The notes beneath the pieces are model-generated. The model saw only the letters and a list, made by a program, of their open reading frames with translations. It was not told the DNA's origin and ran no database searches. Positions 16,516 to 23,897 of a DNA stretch of 64,000 bases are shown in pieces. The first letter of the stretch is position 1. Every line of letters starts with the position of its first letter. Source of the stretch: Chryseobacterium bernardetii (lineage in GTDB: Bacteria > Bacteroidota > Bacteroidia > Flavobacteriales > Weeksellaceae); contig NZ_CP033932.1 of the NCBI RefSeq assembly GCF_003815975.1, positions 1,961,001 through 2,025,000 of the forward strand. Reading direction: 5' to 3'. The position numbers and the translations under genes were made by a program.

Positions 16516-18060
16516 ATGAAGCAGAAATTTTCTCTTTTTGTTTTTCTTTTAACCGTAGGATTGGCGAACGCGCAGGTTGAAGAAAAAAAACTGGATGATC
16601 TGATCCAAAATACCCTGAAAACTTTTGACGTTCCGGGAATGTCCGTAGGAATTGTAAAAGATGGAAAAGTGACCTATTCCAAAGGATTTGGAGTACGTTC
16701 TCTTACTACTAAACAACCTATGGATGATAATACCCTGGTAGGAATTGCCTCCAACTCTAAAGGTTTCACTTGTGTGGCGCTGGCAATTCTTGCAGATGAA
16801 GGAAAACTGAACTGGGATGATAAAGTTTCAAAATACATCCCTGAATTTCAGATGTATGATCCGTATGTTTCTCAAAATGTAACCATCAAAGATCTGATTA
16901 CACACAGAGCAGGATTAGGATTAGGACAGGGAGACCTGATGTTTTTTCCGGAAGGAGGAAGCTTAACGGTTAATGATATTGTTCACAATGTAAGATATCT
17001 GAAACCGGAAAATCCTTTCAGAACCACCTTAGATTACAATAATATCATGTTCATCGTTGCAGGTGAAGTGATCCACAGAATTTCCGGGTTAAGCTGGGCC
17101 GAATTTATAGAACAGAGAATTATGAAGCCGGTTGGGATGACTTCCAGTTTTGGAAGCTATAACAGAGCGAAGGCTGTAGCCAATAAAATTGATGCACACG
17201 CTCCTGTAGATGGAAAAGCTGTTGCCGTTCCCCATGATTGGAATGAAACGGCAAACGCCGCCGGAGGAATTATGAGTAATATTAAAGACATGACCACCTG
17301 GGCAGAATGTTTATTAAACAATTTTACCACTAAAGACGGTAAGAAATTAGTTTCCGATAAAAATGTTCAGCAACTTTGGAGCTTACAGATTCCGGATAAA
17401 GTAGCGGCTAAGAATCCTTATGATACAAACTTCTACGGCTATGGTTTAGGCTGGTTTCTAAGCGATGTAAAAGGTCATAAACAAGTACAGCATACAGGAG
17501 GACTGATTGGAACAGTAACGCAGTTCACTTTAATTCCTGATCTGAAATTAGGAATTGTGGTATTAACAAACCAACAATCCGGAGCAGCATTCAATACCAT
17601 TACCAATACCGTGAAAGATTCTTATCTGGGAGTGGCTGACAGAAACTGGCTGAAAACATATGGGGACAGAATGGCAAAAGTAAATGCAGATTTCGATAAA
17701 CAAAAGAAAGAAGCCTTTGCAAAATCAGAAGCCTTTAAAAAGGAAAAAGCCCTTCAGCCAAAAGCAGAGCAGTTTACAGGAACTTATAACGATGTCTGGT
17801 TTGGTGATGTAGAAATCGTTCAGCAGGGAAATACTTACAGAATTTCATGCAAAAATTCGCCAAGATTAAAAGGAGAGCTGCTTCCTTATTCCAATAACTC
17901 ATTCATCATTAAATGGGATGACAGAAGCTATGATGCTGATGCATATATCATATTTGATTATGATGAAAACGGAAAAGCGCATTCTGCCAAATTAAAAGCA
18001 ATTTCAGATGTTACAGATTTCAGCTTTGATTTTGATGATCTGGATCTGAAGAGAAAATAA
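16516..18060 (+). CDS. Serine hydrolase (class C beta-lactamase/D-aminopeptidase family) with DUF3471
   Basis: This 514-residue exported enzyme has a signal peptide (MKQKFSLFVFLLTVGLANAQ) and a class C beta-lactamase fold. The catalytic motifs are the S-x-x-K 'SNSK' (about residues 76-79), 'LDYNN' (the Y-x-N motif) and 'QHTGG' replacing KTG. The C-terminal ~100 residues are a DUF3471-like lipocalin domain ('FTGTYNDVWFGDVEIVQQG'). Members act on D-amino-acid peptides or esters in the periplasm; few are true beta-lactamases, and the missing K of KTG argues against cephalosporinase activity. It stands alone between two terminators. Confidence 0.88.
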   Translation: MKQKFSLFVFLLTVGLANAQVEEKKLDDLIQNTLKTFDVPGMSVGIVKDGKVTYSKGFGVRSLTTKQPMDDNTLVGIASNSKGFTCVALAILADEGKLNWDDKVSKYIPEFQMYDPYVSQNVTIKDLITHRAGLGLGQGDLMFFPEGGSLTVNDIVHNVRYLKPENPFRTTLDYNNIMFIVAGEVIHRISGLSWAEFIEQRIMKPVGMTSSFGSYNRAKAVANKIDAHAPVDGKAVAVPHDWNETANAAGGIMSNIKDMTTWAECLLNNFTTKDGKKLVSDKNVQQLWSLQIPDKVAAKNPYDTNFYGYGLGWFLSDVKGHKQVQHTGGLIGTVTQFTLIPDLKLGIVVLTNQQSGAAFNTITNTVKDSYLGVADRNWLKTYGDRMAKVNADFDKQKKEAFAKSEAFKKEKALQPKAEQFTGTYNDVWFGDVEIVQQGNTYRISCKNSPRLKGELLPYSNNSFIIKWDDRSYDADAYIIFDYDENGKAHSAKLKAISDVTDFSFDFDDLDLKRK

Positions 18061-18084
18061 AAAACAACATTATGATACATATAG

Positions 18085-18115
18085 AAAGAACGGACTCTGA
18101 TCCGTTCTTTTTTTA
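18085..18115 (+). terminator. Rho-independent terminator of the serine hydrolase gene
   Basis: The stem AAAGAACGGA/TCCGTTCTTT (18085-18094 with 18101-18110) has a six-base loop and is followed by T5. Confidence 0.85.
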
Positions 18116-18120
18116 TTTAT

Positions 18121-18222
18121 TCACGCAGATTTAGGAGATAACGCAAATTTTCAAAATACTCATAATAATGATTATATGTGAAAAGGTAAGATCTGCGTGA
18201 TTTGCGAAATCTGCGTGAGCTG
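18121..18222. repeat. Palindromic intergenic repeat with CACGCAGATT arms
   Basis: CACGCAGATT (18122-18131) faces GATCTGCGTGATTTGCG (18191-18207) and AAATCTGCGTG (18208-18218), about 60 bases apart. The arms match those in the gap at 4650-4760. This is a dispersed inverted-repeat element with no coding content, lying just after a terminator. Confidence 0.6.
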
Positions 18223-18291
18223 TTAACTACCCCGTCAAAAAAAATATCAACTTAGAAGAGGGGAATATGAGGTTCGTAAAATAAAAGAAGC

Positions 18292-19185
18292 TTATTGAAG
18301 CAGGTTGAGGTCCTGTTGAGTACGGGCAAACTCTGAATTGAGATGATACTTTTTAAAGAACCCTTTTAATTCAAGCAATCTCTTTTTGCTGTTATAAGAA
18401 ATGCTGGAGTTGAGTTTTCTCTGGCAGAGCGAGCAGGCTCTTGCATAATGAAAATCAGTTTCAGAAAGAGTATTGGTTCCGTTCATTACACAATTGGCAT
18501 TCAGGCAATGGCTGATTCCAAACATATGTCCGATCTCGTGGGAACTGATCTTCATAAGCCTTAGCATACTTTCATTAAAGTTAGAACCTGTTAAATATCC
18601 GTTCGCAAACCTGTATATTGAGGTTACCCCAACTCCGTTTTCATAAGATGCTAATCCGAAAACATAGTTCCATTCAGGTATTGGATAAAGATCTCTTTCT
18701 GTGATACCCATAAGTATTGCTGCATCTTTTGGCTTTCTTTTCGTTAAAAAGCTATCTAATACATAACTCGCCAGGATCTGTTCCTGCCCATCCTTGAATA
18801 TTCTTTTTACTTTTTTAGGGAAAATACTGTTAGATAGTACAGGTAATATCTTCGTTTCCAGTTGGAAATATATTTTTAAGTAGTCTTTTGTGAGTTCAAT
18901 CTCTTTTTGCTGAAGAGAATCAAAATCTCCGATGGGTTGCAGATAAATAATATTCTTTCCCGGTTCTGGTTTTATCTTTTTGGATTTTTGAAAATCTTCA
19001 AACTGCTGAAATTTTTCATCATGATTATACCTCCAGCTTCCTTGTTTTGGAGTGGCAGATAATTTTATATCATTGATAGCTATTGTTTCAAAATAAGTTT
19101 TCTCCTTTTTCTGACATGAAAAAAAGAAGAGAAAGATTAGGGCGTGGAGAAGGCTGGGGATACAATTATATCTTCCCCGGCTCAT
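18292..19185 (-). CDS. Archaemetzincin-like zinc metalloprotease lipoprotein
   Basis: This 297-residue protease has the archaemetzincin zinc signature 'HEIGHMFGISHC', then 'NANCVMNG' (a methionine in the Met-turn position) and 'CSLCQRKL', giving HEXXHXXGXXHCX4CXM with a downstream CXXC. That fits the AmzA family, whose metal site binds Zn and whose biological substrate is unknown. The chosen start (ATG 19185) gives a lipoprotein signal peptide ending 'LFFFSC', so it is probably tethered in the envelope, while classic archaemetzincins are cytoplasmic. The start overlaps the end of sixA by 20 bases, so the two are co-translated. A longer start (19248) lacks a signal peptide at its N-terminus. 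Confidence 0.85.
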   Translation of the reverse strand: MSRGRYNCIPSLLHALIFLFFFSCQKKEKTYFETIAINDIKLSATPKQGSWRYNHDEKFQQFEDFQKSKKIKPEPGKNIIYLQPIGDFDSLQQKEIELTKDYLKIYFQLETKILPVLSNSIFPKKVKRIFKDGQEQILASYVLDSFLTKRKPKDAAILMGITERDLYPIPEWNYVFGLASYENGVGVTSIYRFANGYLTGSNFNESMLRLMKISSHEIGHMFGISHCLNANCVMNGTNTLSETDFHYARACSLCQRKLNSSISYNSKKRLLELKGFFKKYHLNSEFARTQQDLNLLQ

Positions 19186-19642
19186 AAAAGAACAGAAGTT
19201 TCTTCTTAGCCCCGTCAAATTCTGACCATGAATCACAATCAACTTCAAAGCCGGCTACACCACATGTTGGAAAATGAAAAATATCTTCCGAAATAGAATT
19301 GGCAAAATTGGAAATTCCATTGTTATGGGAGAAAAGGGCAACCGAACTCAGATTGTCATCAAGGTCATAAATTACAGATTCAAAATTTCTTTCCGAAGGA
19401 TTGTATAGTTTTTCATTCGTAGTACAATCCAGCTGATAGGCCTGATTAAAAATTTTACATGTATTCAGGGCTCGTACTGCCGGGCTGGAAACAAAATAAT
19501 CGATAGAAATATTATTGTTTTTAAGAAATCTGGACATGTTCATAGCATCCTCCAGTCCTTTGTCTGCCAAAGGTCTGTCAAAATCCTCCGTTTCTTCCGG
19601 CCAGTCGCTTTTCGCATGTCTTACGAGGATGAGTCTCTTCAT
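19166..19642 (-). CDS. SixA-type phosphohistidine phosphatase
   Basis: This 158-residue histidine phosphatase begins MKRLILVRHAKSDW, the RHG-type catalytic motif; the second histidine is in 'LFSHNNGIS', and 'FVSSPAVRALNTC' follows the family pattern. SixA removes phosphate from phosphohistidine on signalling or PTS proteins. The ATG at 19642 is chosen because the domain starts there; the ORF's extra 18 residues upstream lack any conserved feature. Its 3' end overlaps the archaemetzincin gene. It is divergent from ruvX. Confidence 0.88.
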   Translation of the reverse strand: MKRLILVRHAKSDWPEETEDFDRPLADKGLEDAMNMSRFLKNNNISIDYFVSSPAVRALNTCKIFNQAYQLDCTTNEKLYNPSERNFESVIYDLDDNLSSVALFSHNNGISNFANSISEDIFHFPTCGVAGFEVDCDSWSEFDGAKKKLLFFYEPGKI

Positions 19643-19743
19643 ATAGTCTGTTTTTTGGAAGATTAAAATTATAAAAAAAAATATGGAATAAAACATGATT
19701 TATAGAAAAAAACTGCGTAATGAATAAAATCAGTAAATTTTAC

Positions 19744-19751
19744 TAAATTTG
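19744..19751 (+). promoter_or_regulatory. Candidate -7 box of the ruvX operon
   Basis: TAAATTTG fits TAnnTTTG and lies only seven bases before the ATG at 19759, so transcription may begin at or just before the start codon (very short or absent leader). Confidence 0.4.
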
Positions 19752-19758
19752 CAGACTT

Positions 19759-20175
19759 ATGGGACAAATCCTTGCAATAGACTACGGAAAAGCCCGTTGT
19801 GGCATCGCTGTAACGGATGATATGCAGATTATAGCCAGTGGGCTGGAAACTGTTGAGAACCGTATTTTAATGGAATTTTTGAAAAAATATTTCAGTGAAA
19901 ATAAGGTAGATGAAGTAGTGATTGGGCTTCCCATAGATTTGAAAGGAAATATTTCAGAGGTGGAAACCGATATTTTAAAATTCATTGAAGAATTTAAAAA
20001 AGAATTTTCGGATATTGGAGTCCATCGTTTTGATGAAAGGTTTACCTCCAAAATGGCTTCATTCTTTATTTCCCAAAGCGGAAAAAACAAGAAGAAAAGA
20101 CAGGAAAAAGGATTGATAGATAAAGTAAGTGCAACCATCATATTGCAGAATTTTTTAGAACAAAGATTAAGATGA
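19759..20175 (+). CDS. ruvX: YqgF/RuvX pre-16S rRNA nuclease-Holliday junction resolvase-like
   Basis: This 138-residue RNase H-fold protein begins 'MGQILAIDYGKARCGIAV' with the conserved DYG acid; 'VVIGLPIDLKG' is the second conserved block and 'DERFTSKMA' the third. It was annotated as a putative Holliday junction resolvase, and the family also processes the 16S rRNA 5' end. The stop overlaps the def start by four bases (ATGA), so the two are translationally coupled. Confidence 0.9.
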   Translation: MGQILAIDYGKARCGIAVTDDMQIIASGLETVENRILMEFLKKYFSENKVDEVVIGLPIDLKGNISEVETDILKFIEEFKKEFSDIGVHRFDERFTSKMASFFISQSGKNKKKRQEKGLIDKVSATIILQNFLEQRLR

Positions 20176-20744
20176 TACTACCGATAAGAGCTTTTGGGGA
20201 TCCTGTTTTGAGAAAAGTAGGAAAAGATATAGAAAAAGATTACCCCGGATTACAGGAACTGATAGATAATATGTTCGAAACGATGTACAGCGCAAACGGA
20301 ATTGGTCTTGCAGCGCCTCAGATCGGTTTGGATATCCGCCTGTTTGTAATAGACGTAACTCCTCTTGCGGAAGATGAGGATTATGAAGATATTAAAGATG
20401 AATTGGCAGAATTCAAAAAAGTGTTCATCAATGCCAGAATTCTTGAAGAATCTGGAGAAGAATGGAAGTTCAATGAAGGCTGTCTTTCCATTCCGGATGT
20501 AAGAGAAGATGTGAAAAGAAAGGACACCATCGTTATTGAATATTATGACGAAAATTTTGTGAAACATACAGAAACTTTTTCCGATATTAGAGCCCGCGTA
20601 ATTCAGCATGAATATGACCACATTGAAGGGATACTGTTTACCGATCACCTAAGCGCTTTGAAGAAAAAGCTGGTAAAAGGAAAACTGTCAAAAATCTCTC
20701 AGGGGGACGTAAGCATCGGTTACAAAATGAGATTTCCCAAATAA
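20172..20744 (+). CDS. def: Peptide deformylase
   Basis: Def removes the N-formyl group from nascent proteins, using a metal ion. The 190-residue protein has the three conserved motifs 'GIGLAAPQIG' (about 40-49), 'EGCLSIPDV' (about 102-110) and 'QHEYDHIEG' (about 144-152), giving the Cys and two His metal ligands. It has an insert ('EDYEDIKDELAEFKKV') between motifs 1 and 2, common in Bacteroidota. Translational coupling with ruvX suggests joint expression with the following DUF5606 gene. Confidence 0.95.
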   Translation: MILPIRAFGDPVLRKVGKDIEKDYPGLQELIDNMFETMYSANGIGLAAPQIGLDIRLFVIDVTPLAEDEDYEDIKDELAEFKKVFINARILEESGEEWKFNEGCLSIPDVREDVKRKDTIVIEYYDENFVKHTETFSDIRARVIQHEYDHIEGILFTDHLSALKKKLVKGKLSKISQGDVSIGYKMRFPK

Positions 20745-20773
20745 TAAATAAGGATTAAAAGAAATAATAAAAA

Positions 20774-20796
20774 GCAAAAAGCTTAACGCTGATTGC
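20774..20796. repeat. Heptad-phased repeat between def and the DUF5606 gene
   Basis: GC dinucleotides at 20774, 20781, 20788 and 20795 give an exact 7-base period with units AAAGCAA, AAAGCTT, AACGCTG and ATTGCAG. The same phasing occurs in nuo spacers. Confidence 0.5.
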
Positions 20797-20818
20797 AGAA
20801 TTTACAAAAAATAAAATT

Positions 20819-21376
20819 ATGCTGTTAGAAAAAATAATTTCAATTTCTGGAAAACCAGGACTTTACAAACTAGTTTCTCAATTAAGAAACGGATTCATCA
20901 TTGAAGATGTTACCACTAAGAAAAAAGTAAGCATTGGAAACTCAAGCCAGGTAAGCTTATTAGATAATATCGCAATGTTTACATTTGATAAAGAAGTACC
21001 TTTGTTCGAAGTTTTTGAAAATATTGCAAAAAACAACGATTACAAAGAGACAATCTCTCACAAATCTTCAGATGCAGATCTGAAAGATTTTATGTTAGCT
21101 TCTCTTCCTAACTATGATACTGAAAGAGTATATTCTTCTGATATCAAGAAATTGGCACAGTGGTACAACACTCTTCAGAAAGCTGGATATATCACTCCGG
21201 AAAGCTTCGTAAAGGCTGAGCCAGAAACTTTAGATGGAGAACCAGCAGGAGAAGTTAGCTTAGATGTTGATGCTAAAAAAGCAGCTCCAAAAGCAGAAAA
21301 GCCGGCGGCACCAAAAGTAAAAGCTACTTCAGCAGCAAAATCAGCTCCTAAAAGTACACACAGAAAACAAGGATAA
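20819..21376 (+). CDS. DUF5606 domain-containing protein
   Basis: A 185-residue soluble protein. Residues 1-125 are a conserved DUF5606-type domain ('ISGKPGLYKLVSQLRNGF', 'SQVSLLDNIAMFTFDKEV', 'YNTLQKAGYITPESF'). The last ~45 residues are an Ala/Lys/Pro-rich tail ending in basic residues (PKSTHRKQG), a likely nucleic-acid or ribosome contact. The first domain is found in most Bacteroidota next to def and ruvX, so a role in translation or ribosome quality is plausible, but the function is unknown. A strong terminator ends the unit. Confidence 0.85.
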   Translation: MLLEKIISISGKPGLYKLVSQLRNGFIIEDVTTKKKVSIGNSSQVSLLDNIAMFTFDKEVPLFEVFENIAKNNDYKETISHKSSDADLKDFMLASLPNYDTERVYSSDIKKLAQWYNTLQKAGYITPESFVKAEPETLDGEPAGEVSLDVDAKKAAPKAEKPAAPKVKATSAAKSAPKSTHRKQG

Positions 21377-21397
21377 TTCAGAACTGAATTAAAATAT

Positions 21398-21432
21398 AAA
21401 GCCTTGCCAGGAATTTTCTGGCAAGGCTTTTT
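21398..21432 (+). terminator. Rho-independent terminator of ruvX-def-DUF5606
   Basis: A perfect 13-bp stem, AAAGCCTTGCCAG (21398-21410) with CTGGCAAGGCTTT (21418-21430), surrounds a 7-base loop, with TT after it. Confidence 0.9.
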
Positions 21433-21503
21433 GTATTTCGGGAAGCAGATAACAGAATAGGTTAGATATTAACCCTGCACTCCGTAACTTTCACTCTCAA
21501 CGT

Positions 21504-21535
21504 TTGTAATAGTGCCCGAATAACCCTTACATTTG
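21504..21535 (+). promoter_or_regulatory. Promoter of mazG
   Basis: TTG (21504-21506), a 21-base spacer and TACATTTG (21528-21535) match the flavobacterial promoter. The start would lie about 20 bases before the ATG at 21561. Confidence 0.5.
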
Positions 21536-21560
21536 TATAATATTGAATTTCCAATTACTT

Positions 21561-22328
21561 ATGAATACAAAACAGGAAAAATTAGAAGCTTTCGGGAGAT
21601 TACTGGATATTATGGATGATCTGCGTGAGAAATGTCCATGGGACCAGAAGCAGACTTTACAGTCTCTCCGCCATCTTACCCTTGAAGAAACGTATGAGCT
21701 TTCTGATGCCATTTTGCAGGAGGATTTGCAGGAGATAAAAAAAGAATTGGGCGATGTATTGCTTCATCTTGTTTTTTATTCTAAAATAGGCTCCGAAAAA
21801 GGAAGTTTCGATATTGCAGATGTCATCAATTCTCTTAATGAAAAACTGATTTTCCGCCACCCTCATATCTATGGAGATACTGAAGTGAAAGACGAGGAAG
21901 AAGTAAAACAAAACTGGGAAAAACTAAAACTGAAAGAAGGAAACAAATCTATTTTAGGCGGGGTTCCGAAAAGCCTTCCAAGCCTTGTAAAAGCTTATAG
22001 AATTCAGGACAAGGTAAAAGGCATCGGTTTTGAGTTTCATGATGCAGAAGATGCCTGGAAAAAGGTAGATGAAGAAATTCAGGAATTCCATGCAGAAACT
22101 GATCTGGATAAAAAAGAACAGGAGCTTGGAGATGTATTTTTCTCATTAATCAATTATGCAAGAATTTCAGGAATTAATCCGGACTCTGCCCTGGAGAGAA
22201 CCAACCTGAAGTTTATTTCACGGTTTCAGAAGATGGAAGGTCTTGCAGAAGAACAGGATCTAAAGCTTACAGATATGTCTCTTGAAGAAATGGATGTTCT
22301 CTGGGAAAAGGCCAAACAGTTATCCTAA
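21561..22328 (+). CDS. mazG: Nucleoside triphosphate pyrophosphohydrolase MazG
   Basis: A 255-residue protein with two MazG folds in tandem. The first has 'KCPWDQKQTLQSLRHLTLEE' and 'ELGDVLLHLVFY', the second 'VDEEIQEF' and 'ELGDVFFSLINYAR'. EExxE acids bind Mg in each. MazG hydrolyses nucleoside triphosphates, including (p)ppGpp-linked or damaged nucleotides, to monophosphates. The ATG at 21561 is used instead of the TTG at 21543 because the extra six residues are not conserved-looking and the promoter lies close upstream. Confidence 0.92.
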   Translation: MNTKQEKLEAFGRLLDIMDDLREKCPWDQKQTLQSLRHLTLEETYELSDAILQEDLQEIKKELGDVLLHLVFYSKIGSEKGSFDIADVINSLNEKLIFRHPHIYGDTEVKDEEEVKQNWEKLKLKEGNKSILGGVPKSLPSLVKAYRIQDKVKGIGFEFHDAEDAWKKVDEEIQEFHAETDLDKKEQELGDVFFSLINYARISGINPDSALERTNLKFISRFQKMEGLAEEQDLKLTDMSLEEMDVLWEKAKQLS

Positions 22329-22366
22329 TACAGAATTGGAACAATTAATGCTACTACCTATATTCA

Positions 22367-23266
22367 GTGAAAAAAATAAAAATAAATATGCTACGCTTTC
22401 TTATCCTTCCCGCAATGTTTTTATTAAGTTGTAATCCTAAAGCTCAGAATTCACCTGCTCAGGGAGATGAACTGAAACCACAGTTTTCCTTGCCTAAAAA
22501 ATTAAAGGAAGTTTCCGGGATTACTTTATCAAAAGATAAAAAAACAATCTGGGTTATTGAAGACCGGGGAAATAAAAATGCAGTATATGGTCTTAATGAA
22601 AGTGGGCAGATGATGGCCAAAATTCCCGTTGAAAATGCTGAAAATACGGATTGGGAAGATATTATATCAGATACTCAGGGAAATATTTATATCGGAGATT
22701 TCGGGAATAATGATAATAACCGCCAGGATCTGGCTATTTTAAAAACTGACCTGAAAGATATTACCCAAACGACAACAAAAGTAGTTCAAACAACCAGGTT
22801 CCATTATGAGGGGCAGACAGAGTTTCCTCCCAAAAAATCTAACCTCTTGTATGACTGTGAGGGATTTGTAGAGATGGACGGAAACTTCTACCTTTTCACT
22901 AAAAACAGAAGCAAAGGATTTGACGGTACTTTCCTGGTATTTAAAGTCCCTAATAAAGAAGGTAACTTTGAAGCTAAACTGATTGGTAAACTGAAGCTGC
23001 AAGGCGGATATAATGATGCCGCTATTACTTCAGCAACCATTAACAGCACAAAAGATAAAATTGTATTGCTAACGCATAAAAATGCTCATGTCCTTACAGG
23101 GTTTACAGCTGATGATTTCAGTGCAGCCAAGATCAACAAGATTCCTTTAAACCACAATTCACAGAAAGAAGCAGTTGTTTTCCTTAATGATCAGACTTTA
23201 ATGATTGCAGACGAAAAAGGAAAAGATGAAGGTGGAAATGTATATCAATTCTCCCTTAAGCTATAA
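22367..23266 (+). CDS. Beta-propeller-like lipoprotein of unknown function
   Basis: This 299-residue protein has the lipobox 'MFLLSC' after the signal 'LRFLILPAMFLL'. The mature part contains strand-turn repeats ('KKTIWVIEDRGNKNAVYG', 'GNIYIGDFGNNDNN', 'DGNFYLFTKNRS'), a layout like SdiA-regulated or NHL-type propellers, without metal or active-site residues that I can name. GTG (22367) gives a charged n-region; ATG (22388) is also possible. It follows mazG by 38 bases, so they may share a transcript, and a bidirectional terminator follows. Confidence 0.6.
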   Translation: MKKIKINMLRFLILPAMFLLSCNPKAQNSPAQGDELKPQFSLPKKLKEVSGITLSKDKKTIWVIEDRGNKNAVYGLNESGQMMAKIPVENAENTDWEDIISDTQGNIYIGDFGNNDNNRQDLAILKTDLKDITQTTTKVVQTTRFHYEGQTEFPPKKSNLLYDCEGFVEMDGNFYLFTKNRSKGFDGTFLVFKVPNKEGNFEAKLIGKLKLQGGYNDAAITSATINSTKDKIVLLTHKNAHVLTGFTADDFSAAKINKIPLNHNSQKEAVVFLNDQTLMIADEKGKDEGGNVYQFSLKL

Positions 23267-23285
23267 TTTCAGCAAGATATAAACT

Positions 23286-23317
23286 AAAAAAGCCATGGAA
23301 AACTCCATGGCTTTTTT
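23286..23317. terminator. Bidirectional Rho-independent terminator
   Basis: The 14-bp stem AAAAAAGCCATGGA/TCCATGGCTTTTTT lies between the two convergent genes and has A and T runs on both sides, so it can end both transcripts. Confidence 0.9.
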
Positions 23318-23318
23318 A

Positions 23319-23774
23319 TTATTTTTTCCTTTGAAATTCATCATACAGCGGCTTCAGCTCTTTGGGCGGATTACCGGAATCAAAACTTGCAGATGTGTAT
23401 GTGGTGCCATTACTTGTGATGATAAGGTTGGCGATCATAGCCTGATCGGAATGCCTTCCTGTAGTAGGAGCTTCAAGTGTTGATATTTTAGATAAATCAA
23501 TAGATGCAGCCTGCTTTGAGATACGTTCCCAGTCAGAAGAAGACATTGGCTTATTTGTTTCTTCCCCGTTAAGAGAAGTTATCTTAGATTTTGGAGTAAG
23601 GGTAATTATTGTATGGAAGCCTCTGGTTTGCTCTGTTAATTCTATTTTTTCAATTTTTGCCTGCTGTGCGTTTACATTGACGTTTTTTTCAATACTTACA
23701 TTTTTGCTTTGGTTCTGGCAATGAATACTTGATAAAATTAAAATGATATTAATGGAAGCAATGAGTATTTTCAT
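23319..23774 (-). CDS. Small lipoprotein of unknown function
   Basis: This 151-residue lipoprotein begins MKILIASINIILILSSIHCQ (lipobox SIHC). The mature region has 'RGFHTIITLTPKSKITSL', 'SDWERISKQAASIDLSKIS' and 'LIITSNGTTYTSASFDSGN', suggesting a small immunoglobulin-like or lipocalin-like domain. No family is recognised. The start at 23774 is chosen because the extra N-terminal residues from 23801 would precede the signal peptide. It is 124 bases from the next gene. Confidence 0.55.
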   Translation of the reverse strand: MKILIASINIILILSSIHCQNQSKNVSIEKNVNVNAQQAKIEKIELTEQTRGFHTIITLTPKSKITSLNGEETNKPMSSSDWERISKQAASIDLSKISTLEAPTTGRHSDQAMIANLIITSNGTTYTSASFDSGNPPKELKPLYDEFQRKK

Positions 23775-23849
23775 GGTGTGCTTTTTTACAATTGTTAACA
23801 TAGCTAAAATATAAAAACGTATTGGATATAAAACTATTATGCTCGTTAA

Positions 23850-23880
23850 AAAATAAAAACCCAGGAAACTCCTGAGTTTT
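23850..23880 (-). terminator. Rho-independent terminator of the phosphoesterase-barrel gene
   Basis: On the minus strand AAACTCAGGA/TCCTGGGTTT (23871-23880 with 23858-23867, one mismatch) is followed by T5AT6, a strong terminator after the stop at 23898. Confidence 0.75.
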
Positions 23881-23897
23881 ATTGGGAAATATTTTAT

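Noticed and set aside
16516..18060. A beta-lactamase resistance gene
   Set aside because: The SxxK and YxN motifs exist, but the KTG motif is replaced by HTG and the DUF3471 tail points to a peptidase/esterase-like role.
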